Of a stretch of 38,513 nucleotides of DNA, positions 8,302-16,255 are shown piece after piece (position 1 is the stretch's first letter; every line of letters begins with the position of its first letter). A program made the translations under genes and the position numbers. Below the pieces are notes generated by a model. It did no database searches and was not told the origin of the DNA. It saw only the letters and a list, made by a program, of their open reading frames with translations. Source of the stretch: Clostridiaceae bacterium BRH_c20a (lineage in GTDB: Bacteria; Bacillota; Peptococcia; Peptococcales; BICA1-8); NCBI GenBank assembly GCA_000961765.1, contig LADT01000045.1:1-38513 (forward strand). Direction: 5' to 3'.

Positions 8302-8525
8302 ATAGTTACTAGTTACTGGTGACTAGTTGTTAGTTGTTAGTCAGAGCGTGTGACCATGAAGGTCTAGCTTTCTTGATGTGTGATCGTGTTACTTGCCACC
8401 AATTAAGGGAATTAGCTATTGAGTTAAGATGAAATACAAAAAAGGGTCAATAATGACCCTTTTCGTCTTATCCTTTACCGGTGACTAGTCACTAGTCACC
8501 GGTCACTAGTCTTACCAGTCACTAT
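8302..8525. mobile_element. MITE-like element with long terminal inverted repeats
   Basis: The left end (8302-8327) reads ATAGTTACTAGTTACTGGTG then ACTAGT. Reading inward from the right end (8525-8491), the other strand begins ATAGTGACTGGTAAGACTAG and ends CCGGTGACTAGT, an imperfect copy with an extra half-unit. The right arm also holds a perfect palindrome with 13-base arms (8477-8489 and 8491-8503, arm ACCGGTGACTAGT). No coding capacity is seen. The body contains the trxA terminator. No clear target-site duplication is visible, so an ordinary palindromic repeat family is possible. Confidence 0.6.
8436..8463 (-). terminator. Terminator of the csoR-trxA operon
   Basis: Perfect stem AAAGGGTCA/TGACCCTTT (8441-8449 with 8454-8462), loop of four, with six T on the minus strand. 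It lies about 130 bases after trxA, inside the MITE-like element. It could also work on the plus strand, but the T run there is shorter. Confidence 0.75.
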
Positions 8526-8530
8526 GCGTT

Positions 8531-8581
8531 GGGGACATTCCTGTCTTGCAGTAAATCAGAAGCTCCCGCAGGTGTGTCCCC
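8531..8581. repeat. REP-like inverted repeat GGGGACA/TGTCCCC
   Basis: GGGGACA (8531-8537) and TGTCCCC (8575-8581) form an inverted pair around about 37 bases, between the MITE-like element and the trxA stop codon. GGGGACA ends of this kind are common in REP-type repeats linked to Y1 (RAYT) transposases in Bacillota. No transposase is present. With 354 bases and no gene between ltaE and trxA, this and the MITE-like element fill most of the gap. Confidence 0.4.
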
Positions 8582-8588
8582 CTCCTCT

Positions 8589-8912
8589 TTACAGTGCCTG
8601 TTCAATAGCTTTAGATAACTCGCCTTTAGGACGGAAACCAACAATCCGGTTTTGTTCTTTACCATCTTTGAATATTATTAAAGTTGGTATACTCATTACA
8701 CCATATTCCTGAGCAGTTTTACCATACTCATCAACATTTAATTTACCAATTTTTGCTTTGCCAGCAAAATCCCCCGCTAATTCTTCTACTACAGGTGTAA
8801 TCATTTTGCATGGTCCACACCATGCTGCCCAAAAATCTACTAATACAGGTTCTTTTGCTTTTAGTACCTCATCTTGAAAATTTTCATCAGTAAAAGTAAT
8901 TAAATTCGCCAT
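8589..8912 (-). CDS. trxA: Thioredoxin
   Basis: A 107-residue cytosolic thioredoxin reducing protein disulfides. The active site WCGPC is at residues 31-35 (C32, C35) after the conserved [13 protein letters not shown]. The cis-proline loop is SIPTL, and the C-terminal strand and helix carry the usual G-F-R-P-K-G-E-L pattern. The start ATG follows TAGGAGG. It lies 32 bases downstream of csoR with no terminator between, so it is probably read from the csoR promoter and may respond to the CsoR signal. No thioredoxin reductase gene is in the window. Confidence 0.96.
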   Translation of the reverse strand: MANLITFTDENFQDEVLKAKEPVLVDFWAAWCGPCKMITPVVEELAGDFAGKAKIGKLNVDEYGKTAQEYGVMSIPTLIIFKDGKEQNRIVGFRPKGELSKAIEQAL

Positions 8913-8944
8913 ACTACTAACCTCCTAATATAATTTGAAATTTA

Positions 8945-9214
8945 TTATTTAATGAAGCTTGTCAATACTTGCATAAGCTCCTTTACAACATCCTCTTGGG
9001 TTTTATTAGACTCCCTAGAGGATGTTAGGCACTCATTTGCATGATTTTCAAATATTAATGTTCCCGTCTTATTTATAGCAGCTTTTACTGCTGCTATTTG
9101 GATAAGAACATCAACACAGCAGGCATCACGCTCAATCATTTTTTGAATGCCTTTAAGCTGCCCCTCTATTCTCCGTAGTCTTTTTAAAATGTTGCTTTTT
9201 TCATCATTTATCAT
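8945..9214 (-). CDS. csoR: CsoR/RcnR-family metal-sensing repressor
   Basis: A small all-helical repressor of the DUF156 family, 89 residues from the chosen start. It has the family core ILKRLRRIEGQLKGIQKMI. The three residues that bind Cu(I) in CsoR are present: C33 (DACCVD), H58 and C62 (NHANEC). The histidine argues against the persulfide sensor CstR, although C32 next to C33 is unusual and redox sensing is not excluded. I start at the ATG at 9214 because GGAG sits nine bases before it; the TTG five codons upstream has no ribosome site. A CsoR-type operator and a near-perfect promoter lie immediately upstream, so it is probably autoregulated together with trxA. No copper ATPase gene is nearby. 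Confidence 0.88.
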   Translation of the reverse strand: MINDEKSNILKRLRRIEGQLKGIQKMIERDACCVDVLIQIAAVKAAINKTGTLIFENHANECLTSSRESNKTQEDVVKELMQVLTSFIK

Positions 9215-9230
9215 TTCTACCAACTCCAAA

Positions 9231-9247
9231 ATACCTAGTAGGGGTAT
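9231..9247. promoter_or_regulatory. Candidate CsoR operator
   Basis: The plus strand reads ATACCTAGTAGGGGTAT, an imperfect palindrome with ATACC/GGTAT ends and a G-rich half. This resembles known CsoR sites (ATACCC...GGGTAT type). It lies just downstream of the expected transcription start and upstream of the csoR ribosome site, so binding would block initiation. Confidence 0.65.
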
Positions 9248-9256
9248 CTACGTATG

Positions 9257-9285
9257 ATTATAATTATTCAGGTAGAAGATGTCAA
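9257..9285 (-). promoter_or_regulatory. Sigma-A promoter of csoR-trxA
   Basis: Minus strand TTGACA (9285-9280), 17 bases, TATAAT (9262-9257): exact consensus boxes and spacing. The start would fall near 9250, abutting the candidate operator. Confidence 0.88.
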
Positions 9286-9307
9286 TTAGTATTTAAAAAT
9301 TCTTTAG

Positions 9308-10024
9308 TTAAATATTTAATAAATCACTAATTACTTGACCGGCTATGATTAAACCTGCTGTAGGAGGAACATAAGAAATACTTCCGGGCATCTCCCGCTT
9401 ACCGGAGCTGTTATCCAATTTAACTTTATCTGGTTTAATAATAGGATCAGGTGAATATACAACCTTTACACCATTATGTATTCCTCTTAATCTCAATTCT
9501 TTTCTTATTACTTTTGCTAAGGGGCAAACTCTAGTTTCCCCTATGTCTACAACCTGGAAATTTTTATTGCTTAATTTATTAGCTGCCCCCATGCTTGATA
9601 TTATGGGTATCCCATGTTTTATAGAATGTTCAATAATAGCTAGTTTTCCCGTGATATTATCAATTGCATCAACAATATAATTATATTGTCCCAATAATAA
9701 GTCATTAATATTATCCGGTGTGCAAAAAAATTTTTCTGCCTTAATTTGAGCTTCAGGATTTATGTCATTTAATCTCTGTTGCATTATGTTGACCTTCGCT
9801 TTACCTATAGTTGAAGTTAACGCATGAATTTGCCTATTTATATTGGTGACATCAATAACATCATGATCAATAATAGTCAAGGTTCCGATTCCTGCTCTAA
9901 TTAACGCTTCAGCTGTATATGAGCCAACACCACCTACACCAAATACTGCCACATGGGAGCTTTTTAAAGTCTCAAAACCTTCTTCACCTATTAAAAGCTT
10001 TGTTCTATTAAAAATTTGAGACAT
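9308..10024 (-). CDS. tcdA: tRNA threonylcarbamoyladenosine dehydratase TcdA
   Basis: An E1-like (ThiF/HesA fold) enzyme using ATP to cyclise t6A37 to ct6A in ANN-decoding tRNAs. It has 238 residues, close to Bacillus YrvM. The Rossmann nucleotide-binding loop GVGGVGS is at 29-35. The adenylation motif DHDVIDVTNINRQ follows at about 54-66, and VDAIDN at about 115-120. The region PLAKVIRKELRLRGI and the C-terminal GSISYVPPTAGLIIAGQVI match the TcdA group rather than ThiF or MoeB, and no sulfur-carrier partner gene is nearby. GAGGTGG precedes the ATG. It follows 6S RNA and aspS, the same order as in Bacillus. Confidence 0.93.
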   Translation of the reverse strand: MSQIFNRTKLLIGEEGFETLKSSHVAVFGVGGVGSYTAEALIRAGIGTLTIIDHDVIDVTNINRQIHALTSTIGKAKVNIMQQRLNDINPEAQIKAEKFFCTPDNINDLLLGQYNYIVDAIDNITGKLAIIEHSIKHGIPIISSMGAANKLSNKNFQVVDIGETRVCPLAKVIRKELRLRGIHNGVKVVYSPDPIIKPDKVKLDNSSGKREMPGSISYVPPTAGLIIAGQVISDLLNI

Positions 10025-10077
10025 CCTTCGCCACCTCTTAATTTTCTTAGTTTATTAATTTCAAATTTATTAAAAAA

Positions 10078-10275
10078 AATACGCAGTTAATAACTGCGTT
10101 TTAATACCCCACATATGCCGTGATGCCGGAGTTTTGAACCTGCTCCCGGAGGTGGGTGCCCTCCTGATTGTTTCGTAAGTCCCCCGATGGGCATATACTA
10201 CACAGCCAGAGTTAGGCTCCCAATGTTTAAGTGTTGGCTCAAAACTACCGAATCGCCCCACGAACACCGTAGGGA
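10078..10275 (-). ncRNA. ssrS: 6S RNA (SsrS) with its terminator
   Basis: The 316-base gap between aspS and tcdA has no credible protein gene but strong RNA structure on the minus strand. A long rod pairs GTAGTTTTGA with TCAAAACT further on. A second helix uses GAGGGCACCCACCTCC-like pairing. There is a large central open region, as in 6S RNA, which mimics an open promoter and binds sigma-A RNA polymerase. The 3' end is an intrinsic terminator: ACGCAGT/ACTGCGT (10099-10081) followed by eight T (10079-10072). The position between aspS and tcdA matches Bacillus 6S-1 RNA. The 5' end is estimated; a TATAAC is present near 10283 but the -35 is unclear. Confidence 0.85.
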
Positions 10276-10340
10276 GTTATAGTCTATTTCTTAACAATAT
10301 GTTATCATAAACAACGGCTCTCTTCAAGTTTCCAAAGGTG

Positions 10341-12137
10341 TTATTTATTATTTGCCCGTTTGGAATCTAACATTATGTGCAGTTCCTTTAGCTGCTTAAG
10401 ATTTACTTCAGAAGGAGCATCTGTCATCATATCTGCAGCACTTTGGGTTTTAGGGAAAGGAATCACGTCCCTAATAGTATCCTTACCCGCCATTAACATT
10501 AACAGTCGATCAATCCCAAAAGCTATACCTCCATGGGGAGGTGTACCATACTCAAAAGCCTCTAATAAATATCCAAACTTTTGGTTTGCTTCTTCAGATG
10601 ATAAACCAAGTAAATCAAACATCTTCTCCTGCACTTCCCGTTGGAATATTCTAATACTTCCCCCACCAATTTCCACACCATTTAAAATCATATCATAAGC
10701 TTGAGCCCTAATCTTATCAGGCTTACTTTCCATCAGTTCCAGATCATCAATTACCGGTGAAGTAAAAGGATGGTGCATAGCAAAATACCTTTTTTCCTCT
10801 TCATCCCATTCCAATAATGGAAAATCTACAACCCATAAGAAGTTTAACTCTTCAGAGTTAATTAAATTTAATCTGTTACCTAATTCTAAGCGCAGGTGGC
10901 CTAGGCTATCATTTACAACCTTTTGCTTATCAGCTACAAACAATAGTAAGTCCCCGGATTCTGCTTTTAACTTTTGCAAAAGTGCATTTATCTCTTCATT
11001 AGTAAAAAATTTAGCAATTGGTGATTTAATACCTTCTTCCGTTATGATTATATACGCTAAGCCCTTTGCACCAAAAATATTAGCATATTTAGTTAAGTCA
11101 TCAATTTCTTTGCGGGAATATCCTGCACAGCCTTTTGCATTAATCCCTTTGACCTTACCACCATTTTTAGCAGTTTCGGTGAAAACTTTAAACTGCGAGT
11201 TTCCCACAAGCTCAGTAACATCCTCTAATTCCATGCCAAAACGAAGGTCGGGCTTATCTGAACCATAACGTTCCATTGCCTCAACATACGCCAATCTATT
11301 AAAGGGAGTCCTTATTTCTTTATTTAAAGTCTCTTTAAATACATAGGCAATCATTTTTTCCATCAGAGTTAATATATCATCTCTTTGGATAAACGACATC
11401 TCTATATCTAATTGTGTAAATTCAGGCTGCCGGTCAGCCCTTAAATCCTCATCTCTAAAGCAACGGGCAATCTGAAAGTATTTTTCCATGCCTGCTACCA
11501 TAAGTAACTGTTTGAAAATTTGCGGTGATTGAGGCAAAGCAAAGAATTTACCCTCATGGATACGACTAGGTACTAAATAGTCCCTAGCTCCTTCAGGTGT
11601 ACTCTTGGTTAAAATAGGTGTTTCTATTTCTAAAAAATCATATTTGTCTAAGAAATCTCGGATAGCCTTAACGGTTTTATGTCGCAATATTATATTCTTT
11701 TGCATTTCTGGTCTTCTCAGATCAAGATATCTATATTTTAACCTAATTAATTCATCGGCATCTAATTCATCGGCTATATAAAAGGGTGGGGTTTTAGCTT
11801 TATTTAAAATAACTAGCTCCTTAGCTATAACTTCAATATAACCGCTTGCAATATTGGGATTTATCATGCCCTCAGGACGTAATATTACTTCTCCCCTTAC
11901 AGCAATTACAAATTCTGAACGAATCTTTTCTGCTGACGCAAAAGCTTCATTTTCGATTTCTGGACTAAATACAACTTGGACTATACCAGAACGATCCCTT
12001 AAATCAACAAATATTAATCCACCGTGGTCACGGCGTTTTTGGACCCAGCCCATTACTACTACTTCACTGCCAACATCATTTTTACTGATATCATTTGAAT
12101 TATGAGTACGTTTTAAATGTTGTGCACCATTAATCAT
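10341..12137 (-). CDS. aspS: Aspartyl-tRNA synthetase
   Basis: A class II synthetase of bacterial type, 598 residues. An N-terminal OB anticodon-binding domain (about 15-105) has [20 protein letters not shown]. Catalytic motif 2 contains [22 protein letters not shown] insertion domain lies at about 290-420, and motif 3 is [13 protein letters not shown] near residue 550. The GAD insert identifies the bacterial form. The start overlaps the 3' end of hisS by 8 bases, with GAGGGG upstream, so the two are translated in tandem and aspS falls under the hisS T-box. No obvious terminator follows before 6S RNA. Confidence 0.97.
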   Translation of the reverse strand: MINGAQHLKRTHNSNDISKNDVGSEVVVMGWVQKRRDHGGLIFVDLRDRSGIVQVVFSPEIENEAFASAEKIRSEFVIAVRGEVILRPEGMINPNIASGYIEVIAKELVILNKAKTPPFYIADELDADELIRLKYRYLDLRRPEMQKNIILRHKTVKAIRDFLDKYDFLEIETPILTKSTPEGARDYLVPSRIHEGKFFALPQSPQIFKQLLMVAGMEKYFQIARCFRDEDLRADRQPEFTQLDIEMSFIQRDDILTLMEKMIAYVFKETLNKEIRTPFNRLAYVEAMERYGSDKPDLRFGMELEDVTELVGNSQFKVFTETAKNGGKVKGINAKGCAGYSRKEIDDLTKYANIFGAKGLAYIIITEEGIKSPIAKFFTNEEINALLQKLKAESGDLLLFVADKQKVVNDSLGHLRLELGNRLNLINSEELNFLWVVDFPLLEWDEEEKRYFAMHHPFTSPVIDDLELMESKPDKIRAQAYDMILNGVEIGGGSIRIFQREVQEKMFDLLGLSSEEANQKFGYLLEAFEYGTPPHGGIAFGIDRLLMLMAGKDTIRDVIPFPKTQSAADMMTDAPSEVNLKQLKELHIMLDSKRANNK

Positions 12138-13404
12138 TCTTAAGTAAGCCCCTCTCTAAATAGCTTAATATGTCATCAATAGGTATTTCTTTTTGTTCAC
12201 TTGTTGCCATTTCTTTAACAATTATCTTATTATTAGCTAATTCTTCTTCACCTAAGATAAGGGTAAATTTTACATCAAACCTATCTGCTGCTTTCATTTG
12301 GGCCTTAAGACTCTTTTCAAAGTAATCTTTCTCTGTACTAATGCCCTTTTTCCTTAATTCCATAGCCAGCCTAAAAGATAACTCCTGGGCTTTGGGACTT
12401 GTTACTGCAATATATATTTCCGGATTAGACAAGAGACCGGTTAAATTAACCTTCTCGTTATTTAATGTTAGGAGAAGCCGTTCAAGTCCCATAGCAAAGC
12501 CTATTCCCGGCATAGGCTTTCCACCACATTGCTCAATTAACCCATTATAGCGCCCCCCGCCGCAGATAGCACTTTGTGCACCTATACCCTGTACTAGTAT
12601 TTCAAAAGCTGTATGTGTATAATAGTCTAATCCTCGAACTAGTTTGGGATCAACTAAATAGTTCACTTCTAATATTTCAAGGTAATTCAAGACCTGTTGA
12701 AAATGACCTTTGCACTCAGAGCAGGCTGAACTTTCGGTAGTGGGTGCACTAATACTTATTTCCTGACAGGTGGAATTTTTACAATCTAATATCCGCAATG
12801 GGTTTTTAGCCATCCTATCCTGACAAGTGTTACATAGCTTGTCTTTTTTATCTTCAAAATATTTAAGTAAATTCACATGATGCTGAGGCCGACATTCCGG
12901 ACAACCTACAGTATTGATATGAACTTTTATGCCTGATAAACCTAATTTCTCCAAGTAAGTACAGGCCAAGCCAATAACTTCCGCATCAACACTAGGATGA
13001 TGGGAGCCAAATACTTCGACTCCATACTGGTGAAACTGCCGATACCTGCCAGCCTGTGGTCTATCATATCTAAACATAGGACCAATGTAATACATTTTTG
13101 TTGGCTGTGGTTCAGCGAAAAGTTTATTTTCTAAAAAGGCTCTAACAGTCGAGGCCGTTCCTTCCGGCCTTAAAGTAATATTTCTTTTGCCCCGATCAAA
13201 AAAGGAGTACATTTCTTTTTCAACAATATCAGTAGTCTCCCCTACTCCCCTGAGAAATAGTTCTGTATGTTCAAATATAGGAGTGCGAATCTCCTGATAA
13301 CCAAAATCCCTACTTACTTTTCTAGCCTCATTTTCTATAAATTGCCACTTCTCAACCTCTCCGGGTAAAATATCATTTGTTCCCCTTGGACGAGTAGTTA
13401 ACAT
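12130..13404 (-). CDS. hisS: Histidyl-tRNA synthetase
   Basis: A class II synthetase of 424 residues. Motif 2 is seen as [23 protein letters not shown]. HisA motifs include [14 protein letters not shown], and motif 3 is [14 protein letters not shown] cysteine-rich insert between about residues 167 and 235 (CPEC, CNTC, DCKNSTC, CSEC) is usual in Bacillota HisRS and may bind zinc. The C-terminal anticodon domain starts about residue 330. AAGGAG precedes the ATG. Expression is controlled by the T-box leader just upstream, whose specifier reads CAC (His). aspS overlaps its end. Confidence 0.97.
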   Translation of the reverse strand: MLTTRPRGTNDILPGEVEKWQFIENEARKVSRDFGYQEIRTPIFEHTELFLRGVGETTDIVEKEMYSFFDRGKRNITLRPEGTASTVRAFLENKLFAEPQPTKMYYIGPMFRYDRPQAGRYRQFHQYGVEVFGSHHPSVDAEVIGLACTYLEKLGLSGIKVHINTVGCPECRPQHHVNLLKYFEDKKDKLCNTCQDRMAKNPLRILDCKNSTCQEISISAPTTESSACSECKGHFQQVLNYLEILEVNYLVDPKLVRGLDYYTHTAFEILVQGIGAQSAICGGGRYNGLIEQCGGKPMPGIGFAMGLERLLLTLNNEKVNLTGLLSNPEIYIAVTSPKAQELSFRLAMELRKKGISTEKDYFEKSLKAQMKAADRFDVKFTLILGEEELANNKIIVKEMATSEQKEIPIDDILSYLERGLLKND

Positions 13405-13452
13405 GTCTTACTCACTCCTTTAAATTTAACTAATCAACTGTTTACTTAATTA

Positions 13453-13696
13453 TTGGCATAAAAAAAACTCGAACCCAAAAAGACTTTTGGGACGAGACTT
13501 ACCCGCGGTGCCACCCAATTTGGGCATACTTATTATGCCCCAACTTATTCACATTTAACGATGCCCCGGATGCATATGCATCAACTCCAAGGTGTTCTTT
13601 CAATAGGCTTTTTTAAAAACTGTTCTCAATCACGACAGTTTATCCCTGTTAGAAACAATCCTATTTACTCGCCTTTTCATAGTTATTACCTTTATT
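13453..13696 (-). promoter_or_regulatory. T-box leader of hisS-aspS (His specifier)
   Basis: On the minus strand, stem I pairs AAGG and AATAGG on its 5' side with CCTATT and CTT on its 3' side, enclosing a specifier loop that ends GAACAC. The codon CAC is at 13594-13592, which is histidine and matches hisS. The T-box core GGGTGGCACCGCGGG lies at 13516-13502. The terminator stem pairs CTCGTCCCAAAA (13496-13485) with TTTTGGGTTCGAG (13480-13468), followed by eight T. Uncharged tRNA-His should favour the antiterminator and readthrough. This accounts for the whole gap between hemZ and hisS. Confidence 0.95.
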
Positions 13697-13702
13697 TACA
13701 TT

Positions 13703-13731
13703 ATTCTAGCCAAGGCCTAGTATTTTGTCAA
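13703..13731 (-). promoter_or_regulatory. Sigma-A promoter of hisS, inside the end of hemZ
   Basis: Minus strand TTGACA (13731-13726), 17 bases, TAGAAT (13708-13703). The hemZ stop codon TAG is the first half of the -10 box, so the promoter occupies the last codons of hemZ. The expected start is near 13696, the beginning of the T-box leader. Confidence 0.82.
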
Positions 13732-15139
13732 CTTTAGTTTTTATTATTTCGTCTATCCTTTGGCAATAAATAATTAAATCTTTGGGATTATATGTATTAA
13801 TGAGGGTCCAATCTCGGGTGTCAACAATTTTAGAGCCGGCTCCTACACCAAGCCCCCAAATAGTCTGTCTCTCCTCTATCATCTGTATATTATAAATACA
13901 CGGTTGTTCACCTAAGCTATAGCCAATATTTTCTTGGTTTCCTAAAATTTGTTTTTGCCTGTATAAATAGTAGGGTAAATATCCATTATCCTTACACCAA
14001 TCCTCAGTAAATGCAAACATTTTATCCAACTGGTTATCTAAATAGGGTTCAGTTTGTCCCTTTAGTTTCGCTGTTCTTTTAATAGCTAACGCATGCAGAG
14101 TCAAGTTTTCTGGTTTTAGATACCCAATTTTCCCTAAAGTATATTTAATGTTTTGTAATCCTTCATCAGGTAATCCAATAATCAGATCCATATTGATATT
14201 CTTAAATCCTATATTACGGGCCATATTAAATTTTTCAAGAATATCCTGGGGGGAATGGTTTCTGCCAATTTTTTGTAAGGTCTTTGCCCACATGGTCTGA
14301 GGGTTAATGCTAATCCTATTTACATTATAGTTCAATAATAAAGTCAGTTTTTCCTCATCAATAGTATCTGGCCGGCCTGCTTCAAAGGTATATTCTATTG
14401 TATCTTGGGAGAAAAAACTTTCTTTAATACCGTTCAATAAAATTTTTAACTGCTTTAAATTAAGTGTGGTAGGAGTCCCGCCTCCAACATAAATGGTTTG
14501 GATTTTAATATCAGATCTTTTAATGGCTTCCCCGACCCCTTTGATCTCTTTTAATAAATACTGCAGGTAATTTTCAACCTCATTAGGCCCAGTCGAAAAG
14601 GCGGGGAAAGAACAATAGCTGCATCTTGTAGGACAGAAAGGAATGCTAATATAGATGCTAACTAACTTTTTTGCTTCCTCTGAATTCAGAAGATATTTTC
14701 TTTGTAATTGGGTTATCTGAATAAGCTTCTTCGCTTTTTCAGATGCCAATAAGTATCTACCCTGGAGGATTTCTGTAATCTTTTCCTTTGTTAAATCTTG
14801 TTCCCAAAAACGATGCACAATTTTTGTTGGCCTAATGCCGGTCAAGATACCCCATGGGCTGGCTTTATACATTAAAACTTCTGTAAATAAACGATAAACA
14901 GCTAATTTAATTGTTCTTTTAACCTCGTTTTCGTCGGAACTTTCAAGATCCTCTACTATACTTGGACCAGTACAAAATCCAATAACAACCTCACTATTAT
15001 CTACTCTTATAAATAGATTATTATCAGTATTATTTTCACCTACTAATTGCTGCCAATGTAATTGGGGTAAAAAAATTCTAATAACATCAAATACTATTCG
15101 AGCATATTTTCTACTATCTTGGGTTAAGGAAATAATCAT
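13706..15139 (-). CDS. hemZ: Coproporphyrinogen III dehydrogenase-like radical SAM protein HemZ
   Basis: A 477-residue radical SAM protein of the HemN/HemW superfamily. After an N-terminal domain (about 1-160) comes the [4Fe-4S] motif CPTRCSYCSF with C169, C173 and C176. The SAM-binding YVGGGTPTTL and a C-terminal HemN-like region follow (AIKRTAKLKG, PYYLYRQKQILGNQENIGYS). The Bacillus homologue is named HemZ, an oxygen-independent coproporphyrinogen oxidase candidate for haem synthesis, though the biochemistry of this group is not fully settled. The start overlaps nothing and lies 12 bases after the metallo-hydrolase, with AGGGA upstream. It is the last gene of the recJ-to-hemZ run; no terminator precedes the hisS promoter. 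Confidence 0.88.
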   Translation of the reverse strand: MIISLTQDSRKYARIVFDVIRIFLPQLHWQQLVGENNTDNNLFIRVDNSEVVIGFCTGPSIVEDLESSDENEVKRTIKLAVYRLFTEVLMYKASPWGILTGIRPTKIVHRFWEQDLTKEKITEILQGRYLLASEKAKKLIQITQLQRKYLLNSEEAKKLVSIYISIPFCPTRCSYCSFPAFSTGPNEVENYLQYLLKEIKGVGEAIKRSDIKIQTIYVGGGTPTTLNLKQLKILLNGIKESFFSQDTIEYTFEAGRPDTIDEEKLTLLLNYNVNRISINPQTMWAKTLQKIGRNHSPQDILEKFNMARNIGFKNINMDLIIGLPDEGLQNIKYTLGKIGYLKPENLTLHALAIKRTAKLKGQTEPYLDNQLDKMFAFTEDWCKDNGYLPYYLYRQKQILGNQENIGYSLGEQPCIYNIQMIEERQTIWGLGVGAGSKIVDTRDWTLINTYNPKDLIIYCQRIDEIIKTKVDKILGLG

Positions 15140-15151
15140 TTTATCCCTGCT

Positions 15152-15778
15152 TTATTTTAAGAATGGATTAATAGCCTTTTCTTCTCCAATTGTGGAGCTA
15201 GGACCGTGACCAGGATATATTTTAACTTCATTTGATAAGTTTATTAGTTTATCCTTTAAGGAATTTGTTAATGTTTTATAATTACCTCCTGGCAGGTCTG
15301 TTCTGCCAACTGAACCATTAAATAAGGTATCTCCCGTAAAGCAAATCTTTTTAGTGGTATTTAAAAGGCAAATACAGCCCGGCGTATGCCCCGGAGTATG
15401 CAATACTTTTAGTGTAATATTACCAAAACTAATTATATCCCCATCTGTGAGTTCCTTATCTGCTTTTGGTTCAGTTGTCTTCTCCCCCAGATAATGGGAG
15501 AGATTCCGGGAGGGGTCTGTTAACATAGCTGCATCTGAAGTATGAATTAAAATTTCTGCTCCTGTGGTTTCTTTAACTTCCTTATTTGCCTTAATGTGAT
15601 CATGGTGCCCGTGGGTATTTATAATATATTTTATTCTGATTCCTAAGTTAGTAATAGCTTCTACCAGTTTTGCACCTTCATCACCAGGATCTATTACTAC
15701 TCCCTCCTTTGTATCTGGACAATAAGCTATGTAGCAATTTGTTTCAATTGGTCCTACTATTAGTGTTTTAATCTTCAT
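15152..15778 (-). CDS. Metallo-beta-lactamase fold hydrolase (GloB-like)
   Basis: A 208-residue glyoxalase II-like metallo-hydrolase. The dinuclear-metal motif THGHHDH is at residues 55-61. Further ligands are H131 (TPGHTPG), D150 (FTGDTLF) and H191 (YPGHGP), so the metal site is complete. It is shorter than true glyoxalase II and lacks its C-terminal substrate domain. It resembles Bacillus YqgX, for which a hydroxyacylthiol hydrolase role is suggested. The ribosome site TAGGAGG overlaps the dtd stop codon, showing tight coupling to dtd upstream and hemZ downstream. Confidence 0.9.
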   Translation of the reverse strand: MKIKTLIVGPIETNCYIAYCPDTKEGVVIDPGDEGAKLVEAITNLGIRIKYIINTHGHHDHIKANKEVKETTGAEILIHTSDAAMLTDPSRNLSHYLGEKTTEPKADKELTDGDIISFGNITLKVLHTPGHTPGCICLLNTTKKICFTGDTLFNGSVGRTDLPGGNYKTLTNSLKDKLINLSNEVKIYPGHGPSSTIGEEKAINPFLK

Positions 15779-15790
15779 ATCCCTAACCTC

Positions 15791-16240
15791 CTAAAATATC
15801 TTTTTGCTTTCTAAAAGTATAGTTACTGGGCCATCATTAATTATTTCAACCTGCATATATGCTTGAAATACACCCTTTTCCACCTCTATGTTTAATCCTT
15901 CTAGATACTGATTGAATTTATTATATAATTCTTCAGCTAATTTAGGATAAGCCGCTTCTGTAAAACTTGGCCGCCTGCCTTTTCGGCAGTCACCATATAG
16001 GGTAAATTGAGATACCGATAGAATTTTTCCTTTGATATCCAGTAATGATAAGTTTAATTTATTATTTTCATCTTCAAAAATTCTTAAGTTAGTTATCTTT
16101 TCTGCTAAATACTTAGCATCTTCCTCGGTATCGTCATGGGTAATACCTAAGAGCACAACTATGCCCTGATTTATCTTTCCAACAATTTTTTCTTCTACTG
16201 ATACTGATGCTTTTTTTACCCTTTGGATAACAGCACGCAT
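15791..16240 (-). CDS. dtd: D-aminoacyl-tRNA deacylase
   Basis: Removes D-amino acids (and glycine from tRNA-Ala) mischarged onto tRNA, using a tRNA-based mechanism. It has 149 residues, the standard length. It starts [13 protein letters not shown]. The two signature loops are [17 protein letters not shown] (about 77-93) and the cross-subunit NDGPVTI near the C-terminus, equivalent to the Gly-cisPro dipeptide. The gene lies 15 bases after relA, the usual arrangement in Bacillota. Confidence 0.96.
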   Translation of the reverse strand: MRAVIQRVKKASVSVEEKIVGKINQGIVVLLGITHDDTEEDAKYLAEKITNLRIFEDENNKLNLSLLDIKGKILSVSQFTLYGDCRKGRRPSFTEAAYPKLAEELYNKFNQYLEGLNIEVEKGVFQAYMQVEIINDGPVTILLESKKIF

Positions 16241-16255
16241 TATCTCACCTAACTT

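Noticed and set aside
8361-8371. GGTCTAGCTTT shared between the MITE-like element and the left repeat units (19-29)
   Set aside because: Only 11 bases match exactly and the surroundings diverge, so a common origin is not supported.
10070-10267. 65-codon frame on the minus strand between aspS and tcdA
   Set aside because: It lies wholly inside the 6S RNA gene and its terminator, has no ribosome site and looks like no protein family.
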